A DNA stretch of 64,000 nucleotides. It comes from Actinokineospora alba. Lineage in GTDB: Bacteria > Actinomycetota > Actinomycetes > Mycobacteriales > Pseudonocardiaceae. The stretch is taken from the NCBI RefSeq assembly GCF_004362515.1, contig NZ_SNXU01000001.1:186001-250000 (forward strand). The letters are read 5' to 3'. The translations under genes and the position numbers were made by a program. Numbering within the stretch: the stretch's first letter is position 1; each line of letters starts with the position of its first letter. Shown in pieces: positions 8,256-16,646 of this stretch. The notes beneath the pieces were generated by a model. That model saw nothing but the letters and a program-made list of their open reading frames with translations, had not been told where the DNA came from and ran no database searches.

Positions 8256-10088
8256 TCATTCCTCGTCGAACAGTGGCCGGATGCCGCGCGCGGCCATGAT
8301 CTCGCTGTTGCCCGTGCCCGCGGCGACCATGGGCCACACCTGGGCGTCCTTGCCGACGACGAAGTCGATCACGACGGGCCGGTCGTTGATCGCCATGGCC
8401 CGGTTGATGACCTCGTCGACCTCTTCTTTGGTCTCGCACCGCAGGCCCGCGCAGCCCAGCGCCTCGGCGAGGAGGGTGAAGTCGGGGATGCGGAACTTGT
8501 GCGTGCCGAGGTCGGTCTGGGAGTAGCGGCCGGAGTAGAAGAGGTTCTGCCACTGCCGGACCATGCCCAGGTTGCCGTTGTTGATGACGGCGACCTTGAT
8601 GGGCGCGCCCTCGATGGCGCAGGTGGCGAGTTCCTGGTTGGTCATCTGGAAGCAGCCGTCGCCGTCGATCGCCCAGACCACCGAGTCCGGCTTGCCGAAC
8701 TTGGCGCCCATGGCGGCGGGGACGGCGTAGCCCATCGTGCCCAGGCCGCCGGAGTTGAGCCAGGTGCCCGGCTTCTCGTAGCGGACGTGCTGCGCGGCCC
8801 ACATCTGGTGCTGGCCGACGCCGGCGGTGTAGATGGCGTCGGGGCCCGCGATGGCGCCGATGCGCTCGATGACGTACTGCGGCGACAGCGTGCCGTCCTC
8901 GGGCCACTCGTAGCCCAGGGGGTAGGTCTCGCGCCACTGGTCGAGCTGCTTCCACCAGGGGGCGAGGTCCTCGGACCCCGAGGCCTTCTCGGCCTTCACC
9001 GCGGCGATCAGCTCGACCAGGATCTCCTTGCAGTCACCGACGATCGGGACGTCGGCGCGGCGGTTCTTGGAGATCTCGGCCGGGTCGATGTCGGCGTGCA
9101 CGATGGCCGCGCCGGGCGCGAACGACCCGAGCTGGCCGGTGACCCGGTCGTCGAACCGGGCGCCGAGGGCGATGAGCAGGTCGGAGCTCTGCATGGCGCC
9201 GACCGCGGGGACCGTGCCGTGCATGCCGGGCATGCCCAGGTGCTGCTTGTGCGAGTCGGGGAAAGCACCGCGCGCCATCAGGGTGGTCACCACGGGCATG
9301 CCGGTCAGCTCGGCGAGCTCAAGCAGCTCAGGGGACGCCTGGGCCTTGATGACGCCGCCGCCGACGTAGAGGACCGGGCGCTTGGCCGAGCACATGAGCT
9401 TGGCGGCCTCGCGGACCTGCTTGCCGTGCGGGCGCGTGGTCGGGCGGTACCCGGGCAGGCGCAGCTCCGGCGGCCAGATGAAGGACGTCTGCTCCTGCAG
9501 GACGTCCTTCGGGATGTCGACGAGGACCGGTCCGGGCCTGCCGGTCTTCGCGAGGTGGAAGGCCTCGGCGATGATCCGCGGGATGTCACCCGGGTCGGTG
9601 ACCAGGAAGTTGTGCTTGGTGATGGGCAGCGTGATGCCGCAGATGTCGGCTTCCTGGAACGCGTCGGTCCCGATGAGCGCGCGCGTCTGCTGGCCGGTGA
9701 TGGCCACGACCGGCACGGAGTCCATGTTGGCGTCCGCGAGGGGGGTGACCAGGTTCGTCGCGCCGGGGCCGGAGGTGGCCATGCAGACGCCGACCTTGCC
9801 GGTGGCCTGCGCGTAGCCGGTCGCGGCGTGGCCCGCGCCCTGCTCGTGGCGGACGAGGACGTGGCGGACCTTGGTGGAGTCGAGCAGCGGGTCGTACGCG
9901 GGCAGGATGGTGCCGCCGGGGATGCCGAAGACGATTTCGACGCCTACCGCCTCGAGCGAGCGGACGAGTGACTGCGCGCCGGTCACCCGAACGGGTGTCC
10001 CGGTCGGCGGCGCGGGCTTGGGGCGGGCGGAGTTGCCCGGCCCCGGTGTCGCGGGGGCCGGCGTGGGCCGCGATGTGGCGCTGGTCAT
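8256..10088 (-). CDS. ilvB: acetolactate synthase catalytic (large) subunit
   Basis: ThDP- and FAD-dependent condensation of two pyruvates, or pyruvate plus 2-oxobutyrate, the first committed step to valine, leucine and isoleucine. The 610 residues comprise a Pro/Ala-rich leader of about 35 residues, an N-terminal ThDP domain containing VRHEQGAGHAATGYA (the glutamate that activates ThDP), a central FAD-binding domain, and a C-terminal domain with the GDGCFQMTNQE...NN ThDP/Mg motif. First gene of ilvBNC. Expression is probably controlled by the leader peptide and attenuator at 10145-10258. The Pro-rich N-terminal extension is also seen in other actinobacterial IlvB proteins. Confidence 0.98.
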   Translation of the reverse strand: MTSATSRPTPAPATPGPGNSARPKPAPPTGTPVRVTGAQSLVRSLEAVGVEIVFGIPGGTILPAYDPLLDSTKVRHVLVRHEQGAGHAATGYAQATGKVGVCMATSGPGATNLVTPLADANMDSVPVVAITGQQTRALIGTDAFQEADICGITLPITKHNFLVTDPGDIPRIIAEAFHLAKTGRPGPVLVDIPKDVLQEQTSFIWPPELRLPGYRPTTRPHGKQVREAAKLMCSAKRPVLYVGGGVIKAQASPELLELAELTGMPVVTTLMARGAFPDSHKQHLGMPGMHGTVPAVGAMQSSDLLIALGARFDDRVTGQLGSFAPGAAIVHADIDPAEISKNRRADVPIVGDCKEILVELIAAVKAEKASGSEDLAPWWKQLDQWRETYPLGYEWPEDGTLSPQYVIERIGAIAGPDAIYTAGVGQHQMWAAQHVRYEKPGTWLNSGGLGTMGYAVPAAMGAKFGKPDSVVWAIDGDGCFQMTNQELATCAIEGAPIKVAVINNGNLGMVRQWQNLFYSGRYSQTDLGTHKFRIPDFTLLAEALGCAGLRCETKEEVDEVINRAMAINDRPVVIDFVVGKDAQVWPMVAAGTGNSEIMAARGIRPLFDEE

Positions 10089-10144
10089 CGTTTCTGCCTC
10101 GTGGGTAGAAGTGTTATCTGGTCACGGGAAGCGGGTGAGGGCAC

Positions 10145-10182
10145 AAAAAAGCCCCCGTCGACCGGCATGGTCGTACGAGGGT
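10145..10182 (-). terminator. ilvB attenuator terminator
   Basis: On the minus strand, ACCCTCGTACGACC pairs with GGTCGACGGGG (two single-base bulges) around ATGCC and is followed by six Ts (10150-10145). It lies 57 bp before the ilvB ATG and downstream of the leader peptide, the classic arrangement of a transcription attenuator. It is the only hairpin in the window with a clear T-tract. Confidence 0.85.
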
Positions 10183-10183
10183 C

Positions 10184-10227
10184 CGCGCGTTCGATGCGTG
10201 CTGGCTTCCGTCAGCGTCGAACGCGCG
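10184..10227 (-). promoter_or_regulatory. leader hairpin between ilv leader peptide and terminator
   Basis: An 11-bp perfect stem: CGCGCGTTCGA (10227-10217) pairs with TCGAACGCGCG (10194-10184). The 5' arm lies inside leader codons 11-14, so a translating or stalled ribosome would disrupt it, while the 3' arm ends one base before the terminator stem. It probably couples ribosome position to terminator formation. The exact alternative pairing is not resolved by eye. Confidence 0.65.
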
Positions 10228-10258
10228 GCGGAAGTACGAGAATGGATGGTGAGGGCAC
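10211..10258 (-). CDS. ilvBNC leader peptide
   Basis: A 15-codon reading frame starting GTG at 10258 and encoding MPSPSILVLPPRVRR. Codons 6-9 are ATT CTC GTA CTT (Ile-Leu-Val-Leu) and codon 13 is GTT: the branched-chain residues whose shortage should stall the ribosome. There is no Shine-Dalgarno sequence. The -10 box TAGCGT ends exactly 7 nt before the GTG, so the transcript probably begins at the start codon (leaderless). Located 122 bp upstream of ilvB, before a hairpin and a T-tract terminator. Strong by context; not shown to be translated. Confidence 0.8.
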   Translation of the reverse strand: MPSPSILVLPPRVRR

Positions 10259-10265
10259 GGCTCAG

Positions 10266-10294
10266 ACGCTAATGCGTTCGGCCTAGGGCGTCAA
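10266..10294 (-). promoter_or_regulatory. ilvBNC promoter
   Basis: TTGACG (10294-10289), a 17-bp spacer, and TAGCGT (10271-10266) form a near-consensus housekeeping-sigma promoter reading toward ilvB. The expected start point is at or next to the GTG of the leader peptide (10258). It is the best promoter match I see in the window. Confidence 0.8.
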
Positions 10295-10346
10295 CTCTGC
10301 GGGATCGTGATCCCGGATACTGGACGGCGGGCAGGGGGTCGCGCGT

Positions 10347-10820
10347 ATGCCCGCGCGGCCGAGGGTGCACCATTTGAGTGTGTCCGACCAGCAGATTCCT
10401 TCCCGCCTCGTGTTCCGGATCCCCGGCGTCGCCATCCTCGCGGCGCTGCTCCTGGCCGTGTGCGCGACGCCGATCGCGTTCGCCGCGCCCTGGCTTCCGG
10501 TGCTCTATGTCATCCCGCTCGCCATTGTGGTGTGGGTCATCCGGGTCCGCACCACGGCGACCGCCGAGGGCATCGTCGCCCGCGAGGTCTTCCGGAGCCG
10601 GACCCTGCCGTGGGACTCCCTCAAGGGGCTGCGGCTGACCAAGCGCTCCGGGGTGCGCGCGGTGCTGGCCGACGACACCGAGGTCACGCTTCCGTGTGTG
10701 CGCGTCCGGCATCTGCCCGCGCTGGCCCTGGTCAGCGGCGGGCGGCTGGACGACCCGACCGAGACGCCGGTCACCGAACCCGAGGAAGACGCCGAGAAAC
10801 CGGCAGTCGAGGCGGAGTAA
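10347..10820 (+). CDS. cfp6: membrane PH-domain protein, CFP-6 type
   Basis: 157 residues. Two adjacent membrane segments (about residues 26-66) are followed by a small bacterial PH-like domain of the low-molecular-weight antigen 6 family (TTATAEGIVAREVFRSRTLP through VRVRHLPALALVSGG) and an acidic tail rich in Glu/Pro. In M. tuberculosis the homologue Rv3004 is likewise divergent from ilvB. Function is unknown; the family is found at the membrane. ATG at 10347 has a GGGGG tract 9-14 nt upstream; a GTG around 10380 would also work and remove 11 residues. Followed by ilvD after 85 bp on the same strand. Confidence 0.8.
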   Translation: MPARPRVHHLSVSDQQIPSRLVFRIPGVAILAALLLAVCATPIAFAAPWLPVLYVIPLAIVVWVIRVRTTATAEGIVAREVFRSRTLPWDSLKGLRLTKRSGVRAVLADDTEVTLPCVRVRHLPALALVSGGRLDDPTETPVTEPEEDAEKPAVEAE

Positions 10821-10905
10821 CCTGGGGTCACCGCTCCCCGCCTGGGCGCCTATCCGGCGCCATGCACGTCCCATAGCTGATAGCGAACCGAACCTTGGAG
10901 GAGCC

Positions 10906-12750
10906 GTGCCCGCGCTGCGCTCCCGCACGACGACCCACGGCCGCAACGCAGCCGGAGCCCGCGCGCTCTGGCGCGCCACCGGCATGACCGACAGCGACTT
11001 CGGCAAGCCGATCGTCGCCATCGCCAACTCCTACACGCAGTTCGTGCCCGGCCACGTGCACCTGCGCGACCTCGGCGACATCGTCGCCGACGCGATCCGC
11101 GAGGCGGGTGGCGTGCCGCGCGAGTTCCACACCATCGCCGTCGACGACGGCATCGCCATGGGACACAGCGGGATGCTCTACTCCCTGCCTTCGCGCGAGA
11201 TCATCGCCGACGCGGTGGAGTACATGGTCAACGCCCATCAGGCCGACGCGCTGGTGTGCATCTCCAACTGCGACAAGATCACCCCCGGCATGCTCAACGC
11301 CGCGATGCGGGTCAACATCCCCGTGGTGTTCGTCTCGGGTGGACCGATGGAGGCGGGCAAGGCGGTCGTCGTCGGCGGTGTCGCCCAGGCGCCCACCGAC
11401 CTGATCACCGCGATCTCCGCGTCGGCCAGCTCGGAGGTCGACGACGAGGGCCTGACCGAGGTCGAGCGCTCCGCGTGCCCGACCTGCGGCTCCTGCTCGG
11501 GCATGTTCACCGCCAACTCGATGAACTGCCTCACCGAGGCCCTCGGCCTCGCGCTGCCGGGCAACGGCTCCACCCTGGCCACCCACTCGGCCCGCCGCGA
11601 CCTGTTCACCCGCGCCGGGACGACGGTTGTCGAGCTGTGCAAGCGCTGGTACGGCGAGGACGACGAGTCGGCGCTGCCGCGCTCGATCGCGAACCGCAAG
11701 GCGTTCGAGAACGCGATGGCCCTGGACATGGCGATGGGCGGGTCCACCAACACGGTGCTGCACGTCCTCGCCGCGGCCCAGGAAGGCGAGATCGACTTCA
11801 CCCTCGCCGACATCGACGACATCTCCCGCCGCGTCCCGTGTCTGTCGAAGGTCTCGCCGAACTCCGACTACCACATGGAAGACGTGCACCGGGCGGGCGG
11901 AATCCCGGCCATCCTGGGCGAGCTGTGGCGGGGCGGGCTGCTCAACACCGATGTCACGTCGGTGCACAGCCCGTCGCTGGAGCAGTGGCTGTCCGAATGG
12001 GACATCCGCGGGGAGAACCCGTCCGAGGCGGCCATCGAGCTGTTCCACGCCGCCCCCGGCGGCGTCCGCACCACCAAGGCGTTCTCCACCTCGAACCGCT
12101 GGTCCTCTTTGGACACCGACGCGGCGGGCGGCTGCATCCACGACGTCGAGCACGCCTACACCGTCGACGGCGGCCTCGCGGTGCTGCACGGCAACCTCGC
12201 CGAGCGCGGCGCGGTCATCAAGGCGGCGGGCATCGACGAGGAGCTGTTCACCTTCCAGGGCCCGGCGCGGGTCGTGGAGAGCCAGGAGCAGGCCGTCTCG
12301 GTGATCCTCGGCAAGCAGATCCAGCCCGGCGAGGTGCTGGTCGTGCGCTACGAGGGCCCGGCGGGCGGCCCCGGGATGCAGGAGATGCTGCACCCCACCG
12401 CGTTCCTCAAGGGCGCGGGCCTGGGCAAGAAGTGCGCCCTGGTCACCGACGGGCGGTTCTCCGGCGGCTCAAGTGGACTGTCCATCGGCCACGTCTCCCC
12501 GGAGGCGGCGGGCGGCGGCACGATCGGCCTGGTCCACGACGGCGACCAGATCCGCATCGACGTGCACGCGCGGACCCTGGAACTCCTTGTCGAGCCCGAG
12601 GTTCTGGCGGAGCGCCGGGCGAAGATGGAAGCGAGCGAACGCCCGTGGCAGCCGGTCGACCGGGTCCGCCCGGTCACCGCGGCCCTGCGCGCCTACGCCC
12701 GCATGGCCACCGACGCCTCCACCGGCGCGGTGCGCGACCCGGACAAGTAG
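10906..12750 (+). CDS. ilvD: dihydroxy-acid dehydratase
   Basis: Dehydrates the 2,3-dihydroxy acids made by IlvC to 2-oxo acids, the third common step of valine/isoleucine synthesis. The 614-residue length fits the IlvD/Edd family. Iron-sulfur ligand cysteines are visible in ISNCDKITPGM and in SACPTCGSCSGMFTANSMNC, and the C-terminal substrate loop GRFSGGSSG is intact. GTG at 10906 is set by a strong GGAGGAG site 3-9 nt upstream; an in-frame upstream extension would overlap the PH-domain gene and is not needed. In M. tuberculosis ilvD lies elsewhere, so its placement beside ilvBNC is a local rearrangement. Ends at a 19-bp hairpin. Confidence 0.97.
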   Translation: MPALRSRTTTHGRNAAGARALWRATGMTDSDFGKPIVAIANSYTQFVPGHVHLRDLGDIVADAIREAGGVPREFHTIAVDDGIAMGHSGMLYSLPSREIIADAVEYMVNAHQADALVCISNCDKITPGMLNAAMRVNIPVVFVSGGPMEAGKAVVVGGVAQAPTDLITAISASASSEVDDEGLTEVERSACPTCGSCSGMFTANSMNCLTEALGLALPGNGSTLATHSARRDLFTRAGTTVVELCKRWYGEDDESALPRSIANRKAFENAMALDMAMGGSTNTVLHVLAAAQEGEIDFTLADIDDISRRVPCLSKVSPNSDYHMEDVHRAGGIPAILGELWRGGLLNTDVTSVHSPSLEQWLSEWDIRGENPSEAAIELFHAAPGGVRTTKAFSTSNRWSSLDTDAAGGCIHDVEHAYTVDGGLAVLHGNLAERGAVIKAAGIDEELFTFQGPARVVESQEQAVSVILGKQIQPGEVLVVRYEGPAGGPGMQEMLHPTAFLKGAGLGKKCALVTDGRFSGGSSGLSIGHVSPEAAGGGTIGLVHDGDQIRIDVHARTLELLVEPEVLAERRAKMEASERPWQPVDRVRPVTAALRAYARMATDASTGAVRDPDK

Positions 12751-12760
12751 ACAGTCAACG

Positions 12761-12801
12761 ACCGAGGGGCCCGTCCGGACTGTCCGGACGGGCCCCTCGG
12801 T
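12761..12801. terminator. very strong bidirectional terminator
   Basis: A 19-bp perfect stem (12761-12779 with 12783-12801) with a CTG loop, followed on the plus strand by TTCTT. It lies 10 bp after ilvD and 10 bp before the stop of the convergent doxX gene. Confidence 0.9.
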
Positions 12802-12811
12802 TTCTTCGGCT

Positions 12812-13450
12812 CTAGCGCAGAACGATGTTGGTGGCCACGGAAAGCCCGATGGCCAGCACGAGGAACACGAACCCGAACGCGGGTGCGCGGCGGAACCACG
12901 GAGTCTTGCGGTCGAGCGAGATCTTGCCCGCGCCCGCGAACAGCAGGGCGAAGGCGCCCGCCGCGTACAGGCCTTCGAGTTCGACCGCACCAAGGAATTC
13001 CCTGACGTCGAGCTTGACCCAGATGGCGTTCGCCACCACGCCGAGCGCGCCCGCGGCGGCCGCCGGGGTGAACAGGCCGAGGACGAGCAGGGAGCCCGCG
13101 GTCAGCTCGGTGACCCCGGTGACCCAGGCCAGCAGCGTCGTCTGCTGGTAACCCAGGGTGCCGAGGAACTTCGCGAAGCCGTCGATCCCCGGGCCTTGCA
13201 TGATCCCGAAAACCTTCTGCAGCCCGTGCCCGACGAGCATCGCGCCGAGCACGACCCGCAGGACGAGCAGACCCAGGTCGGCACCGAAGTGCCACTGGTG
13301 TGGTTCCCGAGTCGCGACTACATCGTCGTCGTCGAAGTCGGTCGTGGTGCCATCAGAGTCGTATGCGGTGTACCTCTGTTCGGAAGGCGTGAAATATCCG
13401 CTGTCCGTGCTGCCGCCCGCGACTGGGGTGCGGCCATCATCGATACTCAC
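12812..13450 (-). CDS. DoxX-family membrane protein
   Basis: 212 residues: an acidic cytoplasmic N-terminus of about 55 residues (FDDDDVVATREP) and then four membrane segments with the DoxX signature (GLLVLRVVLGAMLVGHGLQK; GVTELTAGSLLVLGL). The mycobacterial counterpart in this position, Rv3005c, is the DoxX protein that acts with superoxide dismutase SodA and a thiol oxidoreductase in redox defence; whether this protein shares that role is inference. It lies 48 bp downstream of the dehydrogenase gene on the same strand and may be cotranscribed. Confidence 0.88.
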   Translation of the reverse strand: MSIDDGRTPVAGGSTDSGYFTPSEQRYTAYDSDGTTTDFDDDDVVATREPHQWHFGADLGLLVLRVVLGAMLVGHGLQKVFGIMQGPGIDGFAKFLGTLGYQQTTLLAWVTGVTELTAGSLLVLGLFTPAAAAGALGVVANAIWVKLDVREFLGAVELEGLYAAGAFALLFAGAGKISLDRKTPWFRRAPAFGFVFLVLAIGLSVATNIVLR

Positions 13451-13498
13451 GGGCGCAGACTAGAGCCTCCGTCAAGGGTTTGCCCTGCGGAAGATCGC

Positions 13499-14413
13499 TC
13501 AGTAGGCCCCGCGAAGCAGGTTCAGGGGCGCTTTCCCGGCGGCGAACCGGGCGATCTCGGCGGCGGCCACCCGGTAGGCGCGAGCCCGGTGACCTGCGCT
13601 GTTTCCCGCCACATGCGGTGTGATGACGATGTTCGGCGCGGTCCACAAAGGATGATCAGCGGGCAACGGCTCCGGATCGGTCACATCAAGCGCGGCGCGC
13701 AGCCTGCCGGAGGTCAACTCCGCCAGCAGCGCGTCGGTGTCCACAACCGGCCCGCGGGCGGCGTTGACGACGATGGCGCCGTCGGGCAGCAGGGACAGGA
13801 ACTTCTTGTCGACCATGCGGGTCGTCGCCTCGGTCAGTGGCACGACCAGGACCACCGCGTCGTGTTCGGGGAGCAGTGCGGGCAACTCGTCGACGCCGTG
13901 CACGCCGTCCCGGGCCCGACTGGCGACCAACGTGGTGCGCGCGTCGAAGGCGTCGAACCGACGGCGCAACTGGTGGCCAAGGTCACCCGCGCCGATGACC
14001 AGGATTCGCTTGTCCTGCAACGTGTCCGTCGTGTGCGGCGTCCACTTGCCCACCCTGCGCGCGGCGTCGAACGCGGTGAACTCCCGGTAGAACGTGAGCA
14101 GCGCGCCGACCACCCACTCGGCACTGCTGCCGCCGTGGGCGCCACGGCACGTCGACAACATGATGTGGTCCGGCAGCCTGCCCGCCCAGGCGTCGGCGCC
14201 GGTGGTGAGCAACTGCACGAGACGCAGCTTCGGCAACCGATCCACCAGGTTCAGCGCCTCGCCCCCGAGGAAGTCGGGGATGAGCACCTCGGCGTCCGCG
14301 GCCTCCGGCGGGAGTCGTGGTGAGTGTCGGAACACCCGCAGCCCCTCGATCCCGGAAAGTGCTTCGATTCCGTGCTCATCGGGCACGAGAACTGTCACCG
14401 TCACACAGCACAC
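13499..14413 (-). CDS. D-isomer-specific 2-hydroxyacid dehydrogenase
   Basis: 304 residues, an NAD(P)-dependent dehydrogenase of 2-hydroxyacids. The Rossmann motif reads VIGAGDLGHQ in mid-protein. The catalytic set is present: Arg in NAARGPVV, an acidic residue in DVTDPEPLP and His in TPHVAGNSAGH. It lacks the extra regulatory domains of SerA, so it is more like the glyoxylate/hydroxypyruvate or phosphonate dehydrogenase branch; substrate unknown. ATG at 14413 is followed by an in-frame GTG four codons later, either of which could start it. It is divergent from the hydrolase with only about 36 bp between starts. Confidence 0.85.
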   Translation of the reverse strand: MCCVTVTVLVPDEHGIEALSGIEGLRVFRHSPRLPPEAADAEVLIPDFLGGEALNLVDRLPKLRLVQLLTTGADAWAGRLPDHIMLSTCRGAHGGSSAEWVVGALLTFYREFTAFDAARRVGKWTPHTTDTLQDKRILVIGAGDLGHQLRRRFDAFDARTTLVASRARDGVHGVDELPALLPEHDAVVLVVPLTEATTRMVDKKFLSLLPDGAIVVNAARGPVVDTDALLAELTSGRLRAALDVTDPEPLPADHPLWTAPNIVITPHVAGNSAGHRARAYRVAAAEIARFAAGKAPLNLLRGAY

Positions 14414-14449
14414 ACTAATCAGGCGTAGTTGTCAGGCAAACTATGTCCG

Positions 14450-15337
14450 ATGCGCGAACACGACCTCATCGCCGCGGACGGCACCCGGATCCGTGGCTGG
14501 CAGACCGAGTCCGACGGCCCGGTCGTGCTGCTGTGCCCGGGTCTGGGCACGATTCCCGAGGCGTGGCCCGCGCTGCTGCTTCCGTCGTCGGGTGTGCGGG
14601 TGCTGAGCTGGTACCACCGCGGCACCATGGGATCCGACCGGCCCGCCGACCCCGACCGGATCACCCTCGACGACCACGTCGCCGACGCGATCGCGGTCAT
14701 GGACGCCGCCGGGGTGGCGCGGTGCGTGGTCATGGGCTGGTCGATGGGGGTGATGGTCGCCACCGAGTTGGCCACCCGGCATCCCGAGCGGGTGTCCGGG
14801 CTGATGCTGACCGCGGGCGTGCCCGGCGACCTGTTCGGCGGGATGCTCGGCGTCCTGGGCGTGCCCGCGCCGGTGCGCAGGCCCGTGGCGCTGACCACCG
14901 CCCGCGCGCTGCGGTTCGCCGGTCCGCTGGTCGACGCCGTGCTGCACCGCGTCCCGGTCAACCGGGTCACCGCCACGGCCATGCGGTACAGCGGGTTCAT
15001 GCTCCCCGGCGCCGCGACCGCCGACGTGGCGGCGGCCCTGCGGCGGTTCCTGCGCCACGACTGGCGCTGGTACGTCACGCTCGCGCTCGCCCTGGCCGAC
15101 GTGCCCGACCGCGATCTGGCCGGGATCACCTGCCCGGTCACCGTGCTCGCCGCGCGCTACGACATCCTGGCCGACCCCCGGCGCTCCACCGTGGCCGCGT
15201 CGGTGCTGCCCGATGCCCGCGTCCGGGTGCTGCCGACCAGCCATTTCCTCCCGATGGAGGCGCCGAAGGTGATCGTCGACGAGTTGGGCCTGCTCGTCGA
15301 GCGGGCGCTCACCGCGGATTCACGGGCGGCCTCCTAA
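14450..15337 (+). CDS. alpha/beta hydrolase
   Basis: 295 residues of alpha/beta-hydrolase fold. The nucleophile elbow is GWSMG, the acid is in ARYDILADP, and the histidine is in TSHFLPMEAP near the C-terminus. The oxyanion region reads LCPGLGTIPEAWP. No signal peptide, so intracellular. Substrate cannot be told; such proteins include esterases and haloperoxidase-like enzymes. ATG at 14450 is chosen over an in-frame TTG at 14429 because MREHDLIAADGTRI is a normal family start. Ends 9 bp before the lipoprotein gene. Confidence 0.85.
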   Translation: MREHDLIAADGTRIRGWQTESDGPVVLLCPGLGTIPEAWPALLLPSSGVRVLSWYHRGTMGSDRPADPDRITLDDHVADAIAVMDAAGVARCVVMGWSMGVMVATELATRHPERVSGLMLTAGVPGDLFGGMLGVLGVPAPVRRPVALTTARALRFAGPLVDAVLHRVPVNRVTATAMRYSGFMLPGAATADVAAALRRFLRHDWRWYVTLALALADVPDRDLAGITCPVTVLAARYDILADPRRSTVAASVLPDARVRVLPTSHFLPMEAPKVIVDELGLLVERALTADSRAAS

Positions 15338-15346
15338 CCTGGGGGC

Positions 15347-16537
15347 ATGTCGGGTACATACCGCCGGGTCCGCGCGCTCGCCGCCGCCTGTGTGGCCAGT
15401 GCCCTGCTCGCCTCCTGCGCGACGTTCGAGGAGCAGCCGCCTCCGCAGAGCTGGCAGCCCAACCCGAAGCTCACCCCGCAGGCCGCGCCCGAGCCGGACA
15501 CCGGGGGCGGCGACAGTGGCGGCGGCGGACCCGCAGGCGACCCGCGGGTCAAACCGCCCGGCCCGGTGCCCCCGCCGGACGGCTGCAAGGACTTCCATCC
15601 CGCGGTGCTCGCCACCTGCCTCGACACGGTCGTCGCGGTGGCCGCGCTGCCGGGTGACGGGTCGACGCCGTCGGCGCTGGTCGGGGAACGCAAGACCGGC
15701 CGCATCCTGCTGGTCCGGATGGGCTCGGAGCCGGTCGTGGTGGCCACGGTCCCGGTCGACGGCAGCACCGACGGAGGGCTCACCGGGCTCGCGCTGTCGC
15801 CGACGTACGTCGAAGACCAGCTCCTCTTCGCCTACATCACCACGCCCACCGACAACCGTCTGGTCCGCATCGCGCCGAACGACACGCCCAAGCCGGTGCT
15901 CACCGGCATCCCCCGAGGTGCTTCGGGCAACCGCGGGGCGCTGGCGAACGACCACCGTGGGGCGCTCCTGATCGCCACCGGCAACGCGGGCAACCCCGCC
16001 GCGGCCGCGGACCCCGCGTCGCTCGCCGGGAAGGTGCTGCGGATCAACTCGGGCGGCAAGCCCGCCGAGGACAACCCCGCACCGTCGGCTGTGGTGGCCA
16101 GTGGGCTCGAGTCGCCCGGTGGGCTGTGCAGTTCGCTGGACGGGTCGCGGGTCTGGGTCACCGACCGGACTGCGGCGGCTGACGTGCTCTACCGGCTGGA
16201 CTACGGCAAGCCCTTGGGGGCTCCGGCCTGGTCCTGGCCCGACAAACCGGGCATCTCAGGGTGCGCCTCGCCCGCTCGGAGCATGTGGGTGGCCATGTCG
16301 AAGGCCGCGCACCTGCAGAACCTGGCTCAGGCCCCGGACGGGACGTTCACCGGAAAGCCGCAGGTCGTGATGGCCGAGCCGGACGGCTTCGGCCGCGTCG
16401 ACGGGCTCGACCTGATGTCCGAGCAGCTCGCCATCGGCGGCACGGTCAACAAGGAGGGCGGCAAGCCCGCCTCCAGCGACGACCGCGCCGTAGTCATCGT
16501 CGTCGAACAAGGCGGCGGCGGCAGCGGCGTCGACTAG
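15347..16537 (+). CDS. LppZ-like lipoprotein with glucose/sorbosone dehydrogenase fold
   Basis: 396 residues. The N-terminus is a lipoprotein signal with LLASC (Cys24), so it should be anchored on the outer face of the membrane. A Pro/Gly-rich linker (about 30-85) leads to a beta-propeller of the PQQ-dependent aldose/sorbosone dehydrogenase family: GGLTGLALSPTYVEDQLLF, NRGALANDHRGALLIATGNAG, GLESPGGL. It occupies the place of LppZ (Rv3006) in mycobacteria. Whether it binds PQQ or is catalytic is unknown. A TAACCT box ends 6 nt before the ATG, hinting at a leaderless transcript; it also overlaps the hydrolase stop. Confidence 0.85.
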   Translation: MSGTYRRVRALAAACVASALLASCATFEEQPPPQSWQPNPKLTPQAAPEPDTGGGDSGGGGPAGDPRVKPPGPVPPPDGCKDFHPAVLATCLDTVVAVAALPGDGSTPSALVGERKTGRILLVRMGSEPVVVATVPVDGSTDGGLTGLALSPTYVEDQLLFAYITTPTDNRLVRIAPNDTPKPVLTGIPRGASGNRGALANDHRGALLIATGNAGNPAAAADPASLAGKVLRINSGGKPAEDNPAPSAVVASGLESPGGLCSSLDGSRVWVTDRTAAADVLYRLDYGKPLGAPAWSWPDKPGISGCASPARSMWVAMSKAAHLQNLAQAPDGTFTGKPQVVMAEPDGFGRVDGLDLMSEQLAIGGTVNKEGGKPASSDDRAVVIVVEQGGGGSGVD

Positions 16538-16538
16538 C

Positions 16539-16642
16539 CGCGAGTCGCCCCCTCCAGCAAACGAGTCGCCCCCTCCAGCAAGTGAGTTCGACATTCGGGT
16601 GTTCCGAACGGGCGACTCACTTGCCGGAAGGGGCGACTCGCG
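16539..16642. terminator. nested inverted repeat between lppZ-like gene and gatB
   Basis: A 22-nt arm beginning CGCGAGTCGCCCC (16539-16560) is repeated directly at 16562-16583. Both can pair with the single 3' arm ending GGGGCGACTCGCG (16621-16642), at 20/22 and 23/25 matches respectively. The inner copy continues into a hairpin with GTGAG/CTCAC and a loop containing ATTCGG and CCGAA. It fills the whole gap between two convergent genes and could terminate both. Confidence 0.75.
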
Positions 16643-16646
16643 AGGG

